From contig JALJCS010000004.1 of the NCBI GenBank assembly GCA_023055355.1, positions 12,554,001 through 12,618,000 on the forward strand: a stretch of 64,000 bases of DNA, read 5' to 3'. Origin of the DNA: Agelaius tricolor (lineage: Eukaryota; Chordata; Aves; Passeriformes; Icteridae). Positions 12,346-22,344 of this stretch are shown here, one piece after another. The translations under genes and the position numbers were made by a program. The notes beneath the pieces are model-generated. The model saw only the letters and a list, made by a program, of their open reading frames with translations, did no database searches and was not told where the DNA came from. Position 1 is the stretch's first letter; each line of letters opens with the position of its first letter.

Positions 12346-13250
12346 TGTTGGAAGAGATTCAAATTAGGGAATACTTAACTAAATTACTACCTAAGGCCAT
12401 GGGCCCTGATAGTGTGTACCCATGAGTGCAGAGGGAGCTGGCAGATATAATTGTGAGGCCACTCTGAATTATCTTGGACTGATCATAGTGACTGGGAGAG
12501 GTTCCTGAGACCTGAAGGAAAAAGAATGTCACTCCCATCTTTCTTGTCTTCAAAGAGGACAAGAAAGCATATCCAGGCAACTATAGGTCAGTCACCCCCA
12601 TCCTGGCTCATTAGTAGGAGGGATGAAGTGCACCCTCAGCAAACTTGCTGATGATACCAAGCTGAGTGGTGCTGTTGACACTCCTAAAAGGATGGGATAT
12701 CATCAAGAGGAGGCTGGTCAAGGTTGAAAAGTGGACATATAGGAATCTCATGAGGTTTAAGAAGACCAAGTTCACGGTGCTGCACCTGGGCCAGGACAAT
12801 CTCCAGTATCAGGGGACAGGCTGGGGATGAACAAAGAGATGGAGAGCAGCCCTGTGAGAAGGACTTGGGGGTGCTGCTGGGTGAGAGGCTGGACATGACC
12901 CAGCCATGGGCACTCCCAGCCCAGAGAGCCAAACGTGTCCTGGGCTGCATCCAAAGCAGCGTGGGCAGCAGGGGAGGGAGGGAATTCTGCCCCTCTGCTC
13001 TGCTCTGGTGAGAGCCCACCTGGAGCCCTGCATCCAGCTCTGGGGTCCCAGCACAGGGAGGACATGGACCTGCTGGAGTGAGTCCAGTGAGTGATGCCCA
13101 GTCCCTGGGCATGTTCCAGGCCAGTCTGGAGAGGGCTTTGAGCAATCTGGTCTAGTGGAAATTGTCCCTGCCCATGGCAAGGAGGTTGAAAATAGATGAT
13201 ACTTAGTGTCTCTTTCAACTCTTTCTGTGGTTCTCTGTCTCCTGACATGA
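12345..13250 (+). mobile_element. Old CR1 fragments (RT and 3' end)
   Basis: Translation in several frames gives broken CR1 reverse-transcriptase pieces. About 12384-12600 corresponds to the region around the PDG..P.V and NYR.V motifs, then an internal jump leads to the region of the ADDT box (about 12645) and on through the C-terminal part to a degraded 3' end near 13241. The wording of the 3' part (for example tggtctagtggaaattgtccctgccc) differs from the copy at 7.45-11.1 kb, so this is a different CR1 subfamily. Many stops and indels indicate greater age. An internal deletion of several hundred bases at about 12604 is inferred. Confidence 0.85.
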
Positions 13251-13264
13251 CGGTGAAGCAACTT

Positions 13265-14465
13265 TCTGGAAACTATTTATTCCTTGAAAGAAGGTGATTT
13301 GGATTAGGCAGCATGGATATACAAAGAGGAAGTCCTGCTTATTGAAGTCAATAACCTTCAATGATGAAATTACTAATTTGATATATGAGGGGATAGCACT
13401 AGATACTGCCTACCTTGATTTCAGTAAGGCTTTGGATACTCTCATAAAATTAATGGATAAACTGCTTTCACATGGGTTTGATGAGCAGACAGTGTGGTGG
13501 ATTGAAAACTGATTGAAGGCTGGGCCCAGAGGGTAGTGTTCAACGGCATGAAGTTTGAGGCCAGTAACTGGTAGTGCTCCCCAGGGGTCAATACTGGGTC
13601 CAACACTCTTTAAACATCTTCGTTAATGATCTGGATGATGGAACAGAGTGCACCCACAGCAAGATCACTGCTGACACCAAACTGGGAGGAATGGCTGATA
13701 CACCAGAGGGTGGTTCTGCTCTTTAGTGGGATTTTGACATCATACAGTTCAGCCAAGGGAAGTGTAACATCCCGCATCTGGGGAGGAACAACCAGAACTA
13801 GTACTTGTTGGAGATCAATTGGCCAAAACAACTTTGTGGGAAAGGACCCAATGTCCTGGTGGGCAGCAAGTTTGAACAAGAGCCATCAGCATGCCCTTGT
13901 GCCAATGCAGCTGAACAGTACCCTGAGCTACATTAGAAAGAGTGTTACCAGCAGGCTGAGAGAGTGATATTTCTCCCCTATTCAGTACTGGTAAGGTCAC
14001 ACCTGGAGTGCTGTGGTGAGCTCTGGGCTTCCCAGTACAGCAGAGATATGGAGCTGCTGGGAGAGTCCAGAAGGGCTCCAAAGATGATTAAAGGCCTGGA
14101 GCATCTTTCATATGAGGAAAGTCCAAGAGAGCTGGTACTTTTTCTCAGAGAAGGCTCACGGGGAAATCTCATCAGTGTGCTTCAAAATCTGAAAGGAGAG
14201 CAAAAAGAAGAAGGACCCAGACTACACAGACTCTTTTTGGTGATGCCCAGTGACAGACAAGGAGCACAAACTCAAATGCTTGAATTTTCCTCTGAACATC
14301 AGGTAAGAATTTTACTGTGTGAGTGATCAAGGTGGTGGATTCTCCTGCCTTGGGGATCTTCAGAGGTCATCTGAGTGTAGTCCTGGCCTTGTTTCAGCAG
14401 GGTGGTTGGACCAGATGAACTCCAGAGATTGCTTCCAACCTCCGCCATTCTAAGATTCTGTGATA
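13265..14465 (+). mobile_element. CR1 fragment, RT C-terminal half and 3' end
   Basis: Starts at the QHG-like region, continues through a degraded DFSKALDT motif (about 13418) and a degraded catalytic region near 13670, and ends with ccgccattctaagattctgtg at about 14460, a typical CR1 tail. Several frames must be combined to follow it, with multiple stops. It follows the previous fragment directly in the same orientation but restarts at an earlier point of the CR1 protein, so it is a separate insertion and not a continuation. Confidence 0.87.
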
Positions 14466-14469
14466 GACG

Positions 14470-15480
14470 TCATAAAATACTAAAGACATAAAAGTTCCTA
14501 CAGGGTGTGTGCTGAAAACTAAGGGTTACTTAAAGGTCTCTAAATTACATCAGATGCCTCTGTTTAAATTCCTGAGTTACTCCTTAGTGTCTTGGCAGTA
14601 ACTTTTACACAGAGCAAACATATTCCATTCAATGTTGTATCTGTGGATGGGCAGGAGCAGGATGTGGATCCTGTTGAAGAGGAAGAGCATATTTATCTTA
14701 AAGGTGTTGGCTTGTTTGGTGTGAAATTATGCATTACAGACATTTGTGTATTTTTTCCCCAGGAATGAACTTTTTACAGTTGATTTTTCTTTTTTTTTGG
14801 GTCAGTTTTTGATTCTACTGTTTTGCAGTTTTGTCAGACCAGATATTTGCTTAGATTTGTGGTGGCATGGGACACTTTAAAATATATGACCTCAAGTATC
14901 AAGGTAGCAAGGATCTGGGAACCTGAGGACTCTTACAGATCTGAACCTTGCTGCTTGATAATTCAGAGGTGGAGAATACAGTCTGGGTGGTCCTGAGCCA
15001 AGTGCTTGGGATTTGGGACTTCATGTTTTTGGAGAGGTCTGCATCAGAAGATTTTGACAGAAGAGCTGAAATCAGGGTTAGTCACTGCTGTCCTTCAGTT
15101 GAGAATCTAGGCTTAGAGTCCAGTTGGCATTTGGAGTAGCAAGAAAAAACCCTTTTACCAATGAGAGAAAATTTTCAGGATTGTACTGCTGCTGCATGTA
15201 CAGGCATGCTAGTTTTCAATCCCAGATCACCTGCAATCTCATCCTGCCTGTTTCTGACTGTAAGATAAATTATCACAGAAAGTTACTGCTTATAATACCA
15301 TTTTGCTGCGTTCTTCTCTTGAAGAAATACAGATCTCTGTTTGATTTGCTTTTTCTCCCTGGTTCAAACTATGATTGACAGGACATCTTTGCTTGTGTGA
15401 CCACTTTTTACTGTCCTGAAACCAAAAGGCCAAATTCTGACATGAGAGTTTAAATGAGGATCTGAAATATGTTGGGTCTG
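14470..15480. other. Unassigned stretch before candidate exons
   Basis: AT-rich DNA with T-runs (about 14790). No repeat or gene is recognised. It would be intron or upstream sequence if the plus-strand exon pair that follows is real. Confidence 0.4.
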
Positions 15481-15508
15481 AAATGTGCTGGATTCACAAC
15501 TGCAACAG

Positions 15509-15695
15509 ATCATTGAAAATCCAGGGGTAGGAAAACAAGATGTAAATTATGCAGATTTCCTATATGTAAATGATAAAGTAGAAATATTTGTGGGATCACA
15601 CAGAAGGGAATATATAGAGCCACACTCAAAGTTACTGTTCTTGCTAAATGCAAGGGGAGAAACACCGATTGTACTGTGTGAGAGCAGTCCTGAAG
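15509..15695 (+). CDS. Candidate internal exon A of an unrecognised spliced gene
   Basis: Open frame on the plus strand from 15482, with a possible acceptor ending at 15508 (caacag, weak pyrimidine tract) and a strong donor GAAG|GTGAGT at 15695/15696. The encoded stretch is non-repetitive and protein-like, including DFLYVNDKVEIFVGSHR and LLFLLNARGETPIVLCESS, alternating hydrophobic and polar residues as in beta-strand domains. It ends in phase 1. The next good acceptor, at 15840, is phase-compatible and opens a second protein-like frame. I do not recognise the family. It could be an exon of a fast-evolving gene, a pseudogene remnant, or chance. The 5' boundary is uncertain; an alternative acceptor lies at 15551. 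Confidence 0.33.
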
Positions 15696-15840
15696 GTGAG
15701 TTCATAATTTGAGATGAGCAGGGAACAGGGCAGGACTTTTTGTTCTTGGCAAATGTATTTATAATGAGCTGTGAAGCTGGCAGTCTGCTGCAAAGATAAT
15801 AAAAATCCTGCTCACATACTGAGGCTAGTTTTTCTTTTAG

Positions 15841-15946
15841 TTTGCCTGATGAATAAAGGAGATCCCTACTTACTTCAGCACTTTGCTCATCCAAATTATG
15901 AGATGGTCTATCTACCAGCAAAGTGCTTTGGCATCAGTGCAGTTCT
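15841..15946 (+). CDS. Candidate exon B, phase-compatible with exon A
   Basis: Preceded by an excellent acceptor (tttttcttttag, ending 15840). Joined to exon A in phase 1, the frame continues as V, then CLMNKGDPYLLQHFAHPNYE and MVYLPAKCFGISAV. It ends either at a donor-like GTGAGT (15947-15952, outgoing phase 2) or at a TGA at 15948-15950 if it is a terminal exon; an AATAAA lies downstream at 16511-16516. Hydrophobic and aromatic residues are spread as in a folded domain. No family is recognised. The 145-base intron would be short but within the normal range for birds. Confidence 0.33.
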
Positions 15947-15959
15947 GTGAGTCAACATG

Positions 15960-18400
15960 CCATAAACTTTTATCCTTTTACTCCAAGAGCAAAACAGAGA
16001 CAGGAAGGCTCTGGAGGACATTCTAGCTTACATTTTGTTTTAATTGGGTTTTTACTCCAAGTGAGGACCCTAGCATATTCCTTTGTTTGGGTGAGGCCAG
16101 CAACCTACTGTGGAGGGAGAGTTTAGGAAACAAAGTTGTAGTGTGCGAGTGATATCTCTTTCACAAATTCTGCAGTGACATTCACTTCTGTACAGACTCT
16201 CTGCACAGAGAATCTTAAGACAAATTCCCCTCTAAGCCTTCAAAGCAGAATCTTTTCCCAGTGCTTCAGGTTGTCTATCTTCATAAATGTCACACATGCT
16301 TCTAGAAAGCACAAGAAAGTGTGTGTGGAGTGCACAAGTTCAAAAAATTCCTAGCATTAAACCTAATGAAAGTTTTAGTGCTTCATATGTGTTGCAATTA
16401 TCTGTATATTGGCTTGCTGGTATCTGAAAGGTTTTTGAAAATGCTCTATTCTGATGTTCTACATCAGTTACCCCCAAAAAGCCAAACTGAAATTCTTCAT
16501 AAATCAGGAAAATAAATCACCTCTGAAAGAGTAGAGTGCAAAATTGCAGGCTGAAAGAGATTTTGTTTGAGGAAGTTATCTACAATAAAGAAAGTCAGAG
16601 GTGCTGAAAACTGTAAAAGGCCTAGCTGGATTCTTCTCAGTCTAGTTTGAAAGCCACTTTTGGCAGGCAGGGCTTGCTGGATTTTAACTGAGGAATGTCA
16701 GCTTTTTAAAGGTACTTTGGTGCTTAAAGTATATGAAGACACCACTGGGAATTTTGAATATGCATTGGAAGGGGATAAGATTCAGAACTCCTTTCCCTCC
16801 AGTATCTAGCCAACTGGGATCTAACTCGACCAACACCTTCCTCCGCTCATATGTGGACCTCAGTGTTTTTGAGAAGCTGACAGTGTGATGTCCAGTTTTT
16901 TCCTGGAACAGGAGTGGTGTCCTGAAACATAATTTCTGAGGCTGTTAAGAAACTAAGAGTGCATTCATTCTCGACTTCATCCCTGGCTGAAGGTAGGGAA
17001 AGTATTAGCAAACCTGCAAACCTGCCTGGCCAGACTTTGGGACTTGGCACAACCTGTGTGGGCTCTTGCCTCTTCTTTTGTGTCAGAGGACTTCCAAGGG
17101 TGCCACATCATGGCACAGCAGCAGGCAGAGCGTGGTGAATAGCATGTCTTCTGGTCCCTTGTTCCCTTTAGGTCACATAGTTGTTTTAACAAAGAGATAC
17201 AGTTCTCACTCCAAGCCACAACTCCACCCTCTGGAGCATGGAGTCCCACAGGAGTATGCTGCTTAGCAAACTGTTGCAGAGTGTTCTGCAGCCAGTCTAA
17301 TGGCTTGGAATAAAAATGTCTATTTGTGCTTTTGCTTCCAGTGTGTGACTGGGCTTTCCTAGGTCTCTGTTTAAGCTGCAGAACTCAAGAGCACACAATT
17401 CTCTCAATGAAGGAGCAGCAGAGAGTAAGCTGTGTGGTAAAAGTCTGCTGCCAGGGAAGAAAGCTGCAGTACGTATGTGAGAATGATATACCCAGAACTA
17501 AAGAACTCAAGACTGCCAGTATTTAGCTAAAATCTGTGGCATATTATAGCTGACATAGACCAGTCTTTCCCTTCTTGAAAATACAGATAAGAACAAGTCA
17601 AAAATAGCTTACAGAGCATGCCTCAAACAGTCAGGAAGAAGCAGATCAAAGTAAGAAAATCTGAAATACATAGCATCAAAATCTTCCTTTGTCTTTTTAG
17701 TGAATAAGACAATAAAAATAAAGTGGCTGGGACTCTCTCCTCTCTCTCCACTTTCCACTGCTCTCCTTCAGTTCATTTGTGCTTTGTTCTTTTTTGGAAA
17801 GTGAATTTCCTGAGACTGTGAGGACCCTATGACCTAAGCAGACTATCAAAATCTGTGCTGTATCTTAGGAGTCTGCATGCCTACATTTGCAAGAGCAAGG
17901 GAGTCCTTCAGTGATTTCTTAATCAGCTAAGCTTAGAGACAGTGAGAAAGGCCACAGGCCTTTACCATGGCCCTTTGCAGAAAAGATTGCTCTGAGAAAT
18001 GCCGTTTGATAACTTTAGGTGGGGACTTCCATATCAGAATGAAATATTCTGAACTAGTCAAAACAACTGATTTTGTGGTCTACCACAGGTGCAAATCAGC
18101 AGGGGAGGTACCTGTGTGGGTCATTGGGGTGTCTCTCTGAAGCTTCATGGTGTGATTTATTCAGGTCTTGCCAAGTAAACTGTGCTAGGATGTAAGAAGC
18201 CAAGGCAAAGCTTTGTGTGCAAGCACTGAAGAGAGCTGTACACAAGTGTCCAGAATTCATCTACAGCAGCAGTGAAGGGACCAGAAAGAAATGACTTTAA
18301 GAGTAGATAAAGCCCAGACCCCTTTAAATTGGGTACCTCTTTCTCGACATGGCTGAGCACAGGTCAGTGCAGGCCAATGCAGACTTCCTGGAAGAATTCA
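15960..18400. other. Possible intron or 3' flank, no feature assigned
   Basis: No repeat is recognised. Polyadenylation-like AATAAA motifs occur at 16511-16516 and about 17310. Open frames near 16321 and 17326 lack convincing splice sites. Confidence 0.35.
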
Positions 18401-18406
18401 CCACAG

Positions 18407-18470
18407 CCACTGGGTCTCCCTGCAATGAGGACAGCATTTGAAACCAACATGGGTGTCATGACACATCAAG
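18407..18470 (+). CDS. Weak candidate exon with strong donor
   Basis: The stretch ends at a consensus donor (acatcaag|gtaagc, 18470/18471). A possible acceptor ends at 18406 (caccacag). The open frame (PLGLPAMRTAFETNMGVMTHQ) leaves phase 1, which matches the incoming phase of the candidate at 18919. The acceptor is weak and the peptide is unrecognised, so this is listed only because the donor and phase agree with a neighbouring candidate. Confidence 0.15.
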
Positions 18471-18918
18471 GTAAGCATGGCCTCCTTGGAACATCAGAGG
18501 ACAGGTTATGGACAGAAAGCCGGGTATCAAGGGAAGCTGCAGTCAGCTTTACCTGAATCAAGCTGAGTCTTTCACATTTGAGAACTTTGGGTTGGGTTAG
18601 GTGAGTTGTCTTCCAAGGAGAGGTGCATGGTATTGCCAAGCTAGAGGTGCATCGTATTGTCTATGCTAGAGCTCTAAATGCCAGTCCCATGGTACTTGAT
18701 CTGAATTTGGACTTTAAGAAAGTGTCAAAATAAATCTATAACTCTTGGGCCTGGGATTTGAGAAATTTTCTCTGAAGGTAAGGGGAAAGGTAAGACCTAA
18801 AAAGACTTGAAATACTTTAAAAAGCCAAAAGTCAATCTGAGAGGGATTGGCATTTCTGTGATCCTATTCTGTTGTATCCCTGGCTGACAAATCCTCATTT
18901 GCTGCCGATACTTTCCAG

Positions 18919-19052
18919 TCCTGACTGAAGCAAATGCCAACCTTCAAGACAAAATTGAAATCCATGTGCTGGACCTTTGGATCTCTCATGTATACCCCTC
19001 TGATATGGAAAAGACATCATGTACTCCAGGAGTACAATTCACTGACAGAATG
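18919..19052 (+). CDS. Candidate exon C, open with splice sites on both sides
   Basis: Flanked by an acceptor with a moderate pyrimidine tract (gccgatactttccag, ending 18918) and a GTGAGA donor after 19052. Forty-four codons are open between them, including ANLQDKIEIHVLDLWISHV, a helix-like or strand-like stretch. Incoming phase is 1 and outgoing phase 0. The phase does not match exon B directly, so at least one additional exon would be needed between them. Family unknown. Confidence 0.2.
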
Positions 19053-19059
19053 GTGAGAC

Positions 19060-22000
19060 TCACAGCCTAGTATGCTGAGAGAAGTAGCTTGTTATGGGGC
19101 TTGCATACTGAGAGACGACTAACCCAAACACTTTACCACTGCTCCTTTCATCTGCCAGCCCAAGATTTTGTTCCAACTCCAGCTGCAGGCAATGTATAAC
19201 AGGAAAACTTCAGTGATACTACTTCAGGGCTTGGAGGGCACTTCAGTGTGAAACGTGTGCTTGGAACTTATGGGCTTGGTATTCTTCCTTCAGTACCTTT
19301 CTTCTGTTTCCAGGACAGTTAATGAGCAAAGCGGTAATGGAACTGTATACGTAAGTGATAAATTCAGCACGCATAAGTAACTTAGATTTGCAAACAGGAA
19401 CTGCCACTCCCCCTTCTAAGAAAGCAGAGCGCTTCATACAAAAATCTCCATCCAAGCCTGTGGAGACATATGTAGTCTTAGCACATGCTAAAACTGTAAT
19501 ACATCAAGGCAAAAAAATTGTTTTCTCCTCCAAAAAAATAGTTTTTCTTGATGTTCTCAGATGTTTCTTTATCTCTACATTTTTTGTATTGATTAGTTGA
19601 TCCCACTTGTAAGTGTAGAGCTACATTTGTTTTCCAGTCCAGGTTTTACTAGCCTCATATTTCTGAAGATGATGATGATGGTGTCCTGTGGTGCAGGGTA
19701 CTGACAGGAAATTCAGGGCCCTGTTGCTACCTCAGATAGCAATCATATTCGTATTAGTGCTGCTGTCATAGGGATACGCCAGATGTGAGGTGAAGAGAAG
19801 AGAATGAAATAACATATGGACGTTGGCAGGAGGCCATGTGGACAATGGTCAGTTGTTTAGAAAGCATGTGAAAGGGTTCCAAAATGCTATGTTTTGCACA
19901 TTCATTCCTGCCTCTGAGCAGTGTTCAGCTATTGGGGCTACTGTGACTGTAAAAATCTTTCCACTCTGCTATCCTTCACCTTAAAGCAGTCAATTATTGA
20001 ACTCCTTTAGTTAAAAATAAATGTGTTGCAGTAGTTCTGAGAACACCATCTGTTTTAAACAAGGAGACTAAAAGGTGTTTATCAAGTCACTCACGAAATT
20101 TTCTATGTAAGACAGACTTATCTGATCTTTTATAGGCCATTATTTCTGTGCAAATATTTTTGTTAAAGTTTAACTGTAATTTCTGGACTAGGACCTGGCT
20201 CTCTGTCCTCTCCTTCCTGCCTGTACAGAGAGATGAGGAAGTGCCAGGCCTGTGCCATGCAGACAGCAGAACTGCAGCTGGACCAGCCTGCAGGCAGCAG
20301 TTCCCTCTCACATCCTGTACCTGTGCTGGGGTTAGGAGGACAGCAGCTCCTCTCAAGCCAAGCAGAGCAGAGATAAGGGTCATATGCATCAGCAGGCTGG
20401 CTCTGCCTGTGGAACATTCAGGTTGGCATGTCCTAAAGGCAGAAATGTTGAATTTCTTGTTTGCCACATTGGCTGAATCACATCTTGGTAAGGTATTACT
20501 CAGAGCTGGCTGAGGCTATATCATTAAAGCTCCAGTGCATATATTTGCTCTTTTCATCTATTTCTTCTATTCCTGTATGGTTGGTTTGCCAATTAATGAG
20601 ATTTTTTTATTCAGACTGTCTTTTCAAACTTGTATTCTCACTGTAGTCACTACAGGTTCTTGAGGTTCCCATAGTATTTCTGGGAATTAGCAGGTTGGAA
20701 TCCTGATTCCAGAGCAAGAAATTTATTTCTAGCTTGCAGACTTGTATATAACCCACCACAGTTGGCCTGGGATTGTGGACTTCACTAGAAATGGAGTATT
20801 TCATAGTGAAATGACTACTCATCCTCAAAACTCTACAGAGATTTTTATTTTGATATACAAGCCAAGTATAATAATGTTATAAATGATAATGATAAATGTT
20901 TCCATTTTATGTTGACTGACACCTCACGGACCAAATAAAAATTTCTGTCTTGCTGAGCAGCCAATTCCCATTAAGAGTTTTCTTCTGGGACAAAGCACAG
21001 TCAAAAGCACAGCATGGCTCTCCATTTTTGTTAGTTAAATATTCAGCTGAACTAAAGCAATGAGTGCTGAAAGTGGATTTTTTTTATAACATCTTGAAAG
21101 AAAAACAAAAACTTCTTTCTTGCAGACCATATGGATTTGCATTTGAACAAACTATTTTTTTTTCCTTTCTCAGAAAAAAGTCAGATATTTTTGTTTCATT
21201 TGACTTTTCAGATGGGGCTTAAGGAAAACATTCACAAGGTCCTTCTGGGAACAGCTGCTAAAATCCTGCCTGACATGGCAAATCTAAGTGTGTCTTGTTG
21301 AACTATGTTCTAGTCTCTGTAAATTCAGGGATGGTGATGTGATATAAAAAGCTGTCTCTCAACAATGAAAAGAATCATGTGTAATCAACCCAACCAAACT
21401 TATGCAGTTATTTCATATGATTTTCTGTTCAAGACACTAAGCTACCAAGTGAGACAGTGGGAGGTCAGAGAACATTCCAGTGGTTGAGGCTGTTTGGAAA
21501 AATTATACATTATTACAGGGCAAGGATACACCCATGGGACTTCCTTTCCTCTTCCTGTAGGCAAATCCTGACTAAGCACTGTTACAATTTCACATTTAGC
21601 AACCAGGAATTGTTGAGGGAAAATAGATGTGTATGACACTGGGCTTTTTATTTTTAGGTGGACCAGGATGGCTTGATTCATTGTGATTGCTCCAGAGGGG
21701 GAATGGTCTGGTGGATTGAAGGAATGAGTAGGATGATGAAGGAGGTAGTGCCAAAGGCACAAAGGAGCTCCACTGTTATTGACATATCTAAAAAGTGCAG
21801 CAAGCACCTTGGTATTCCTTCAAGAAGTGCTTCTTGCTCCTGCAGTGGAAATTCTGCAGGAGATGTCCAGTCTTGCAACAGTCTCAGAAGTCAGTCCTGC
21901 AAGTGCTGGCTAAACAGCACACCTTTGTAACCTGGGGCACTATGTCACTAACAGCATTCTCCCAAATTCCCATGTCTTCAAGCCTAATAGGAATCTTATC

Positions 22001-22080
22001 TTGAGAGTTTTTTTAACCTTCTGACAGGCCTGGGGTATGTTAACTCAGGAGTTTCTGTGTAGCTTATGATCCTTTAGTGT
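19060..22080. other. Unassigned stretch
   Basis: No repeat is recognised. A pyrimidine-rich acceptor (tttttatttttag) at about 21643-21657 opens a 90-codon plus-strand frame (21658-21930) with no recognisable domain. A small gat microsatellite lies at about 19668-19680. Confidence 0.35.
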
Positions 22081-22097
22081 TTTGCTTTGTGTGTCAG

Positions 22098-22341
22098 ATG
22101 CTCCAAAAACATCCTCTACCAGTATAACCCAGAGAGCATGTGCCACAAAATACTATATTGCTCAGAGTTTGTGAATGGGTCTGTTGTAGTCAGTCATTTG
22201 GAAGAGGGAAAACTTTTCACTCTGAAAAGGGCATTTAAACAGTGCTTTATTATCATGTTCTGTTCAAAGGGTATTGCAAAATTTGGCCTAGAAACCCTTA
22301 TCTATAAACTGAGAGTCAGCTTACAGAGTTTCCTGGTATAA
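22098..22341 (+). CDS. Candidate exon E, possibly terminal
   Basis: An acceptor (tttgctttgtgtgtcag) ends at 22097. The following 81 codons are open to TAA at 22339-22341, containing CSKNILYQYNPESMCHKILY and a cysteine-rich, hydrophobic composition. The incoming phase fits the outgoing phase of exon B, which would expect about one third of the time by chance. No strong internal donor is present, so it would be a last coding exon. Family not recognised. Confidence 0.2.
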
Positions 22342-22344
22342 GTT

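Noticed and set aside
12684..13261. Minus-strand frames of about 150 codons.
   Set aside because: They are antisense shadows of the CR1 reverse-transcriptase fragment on the plus strand.
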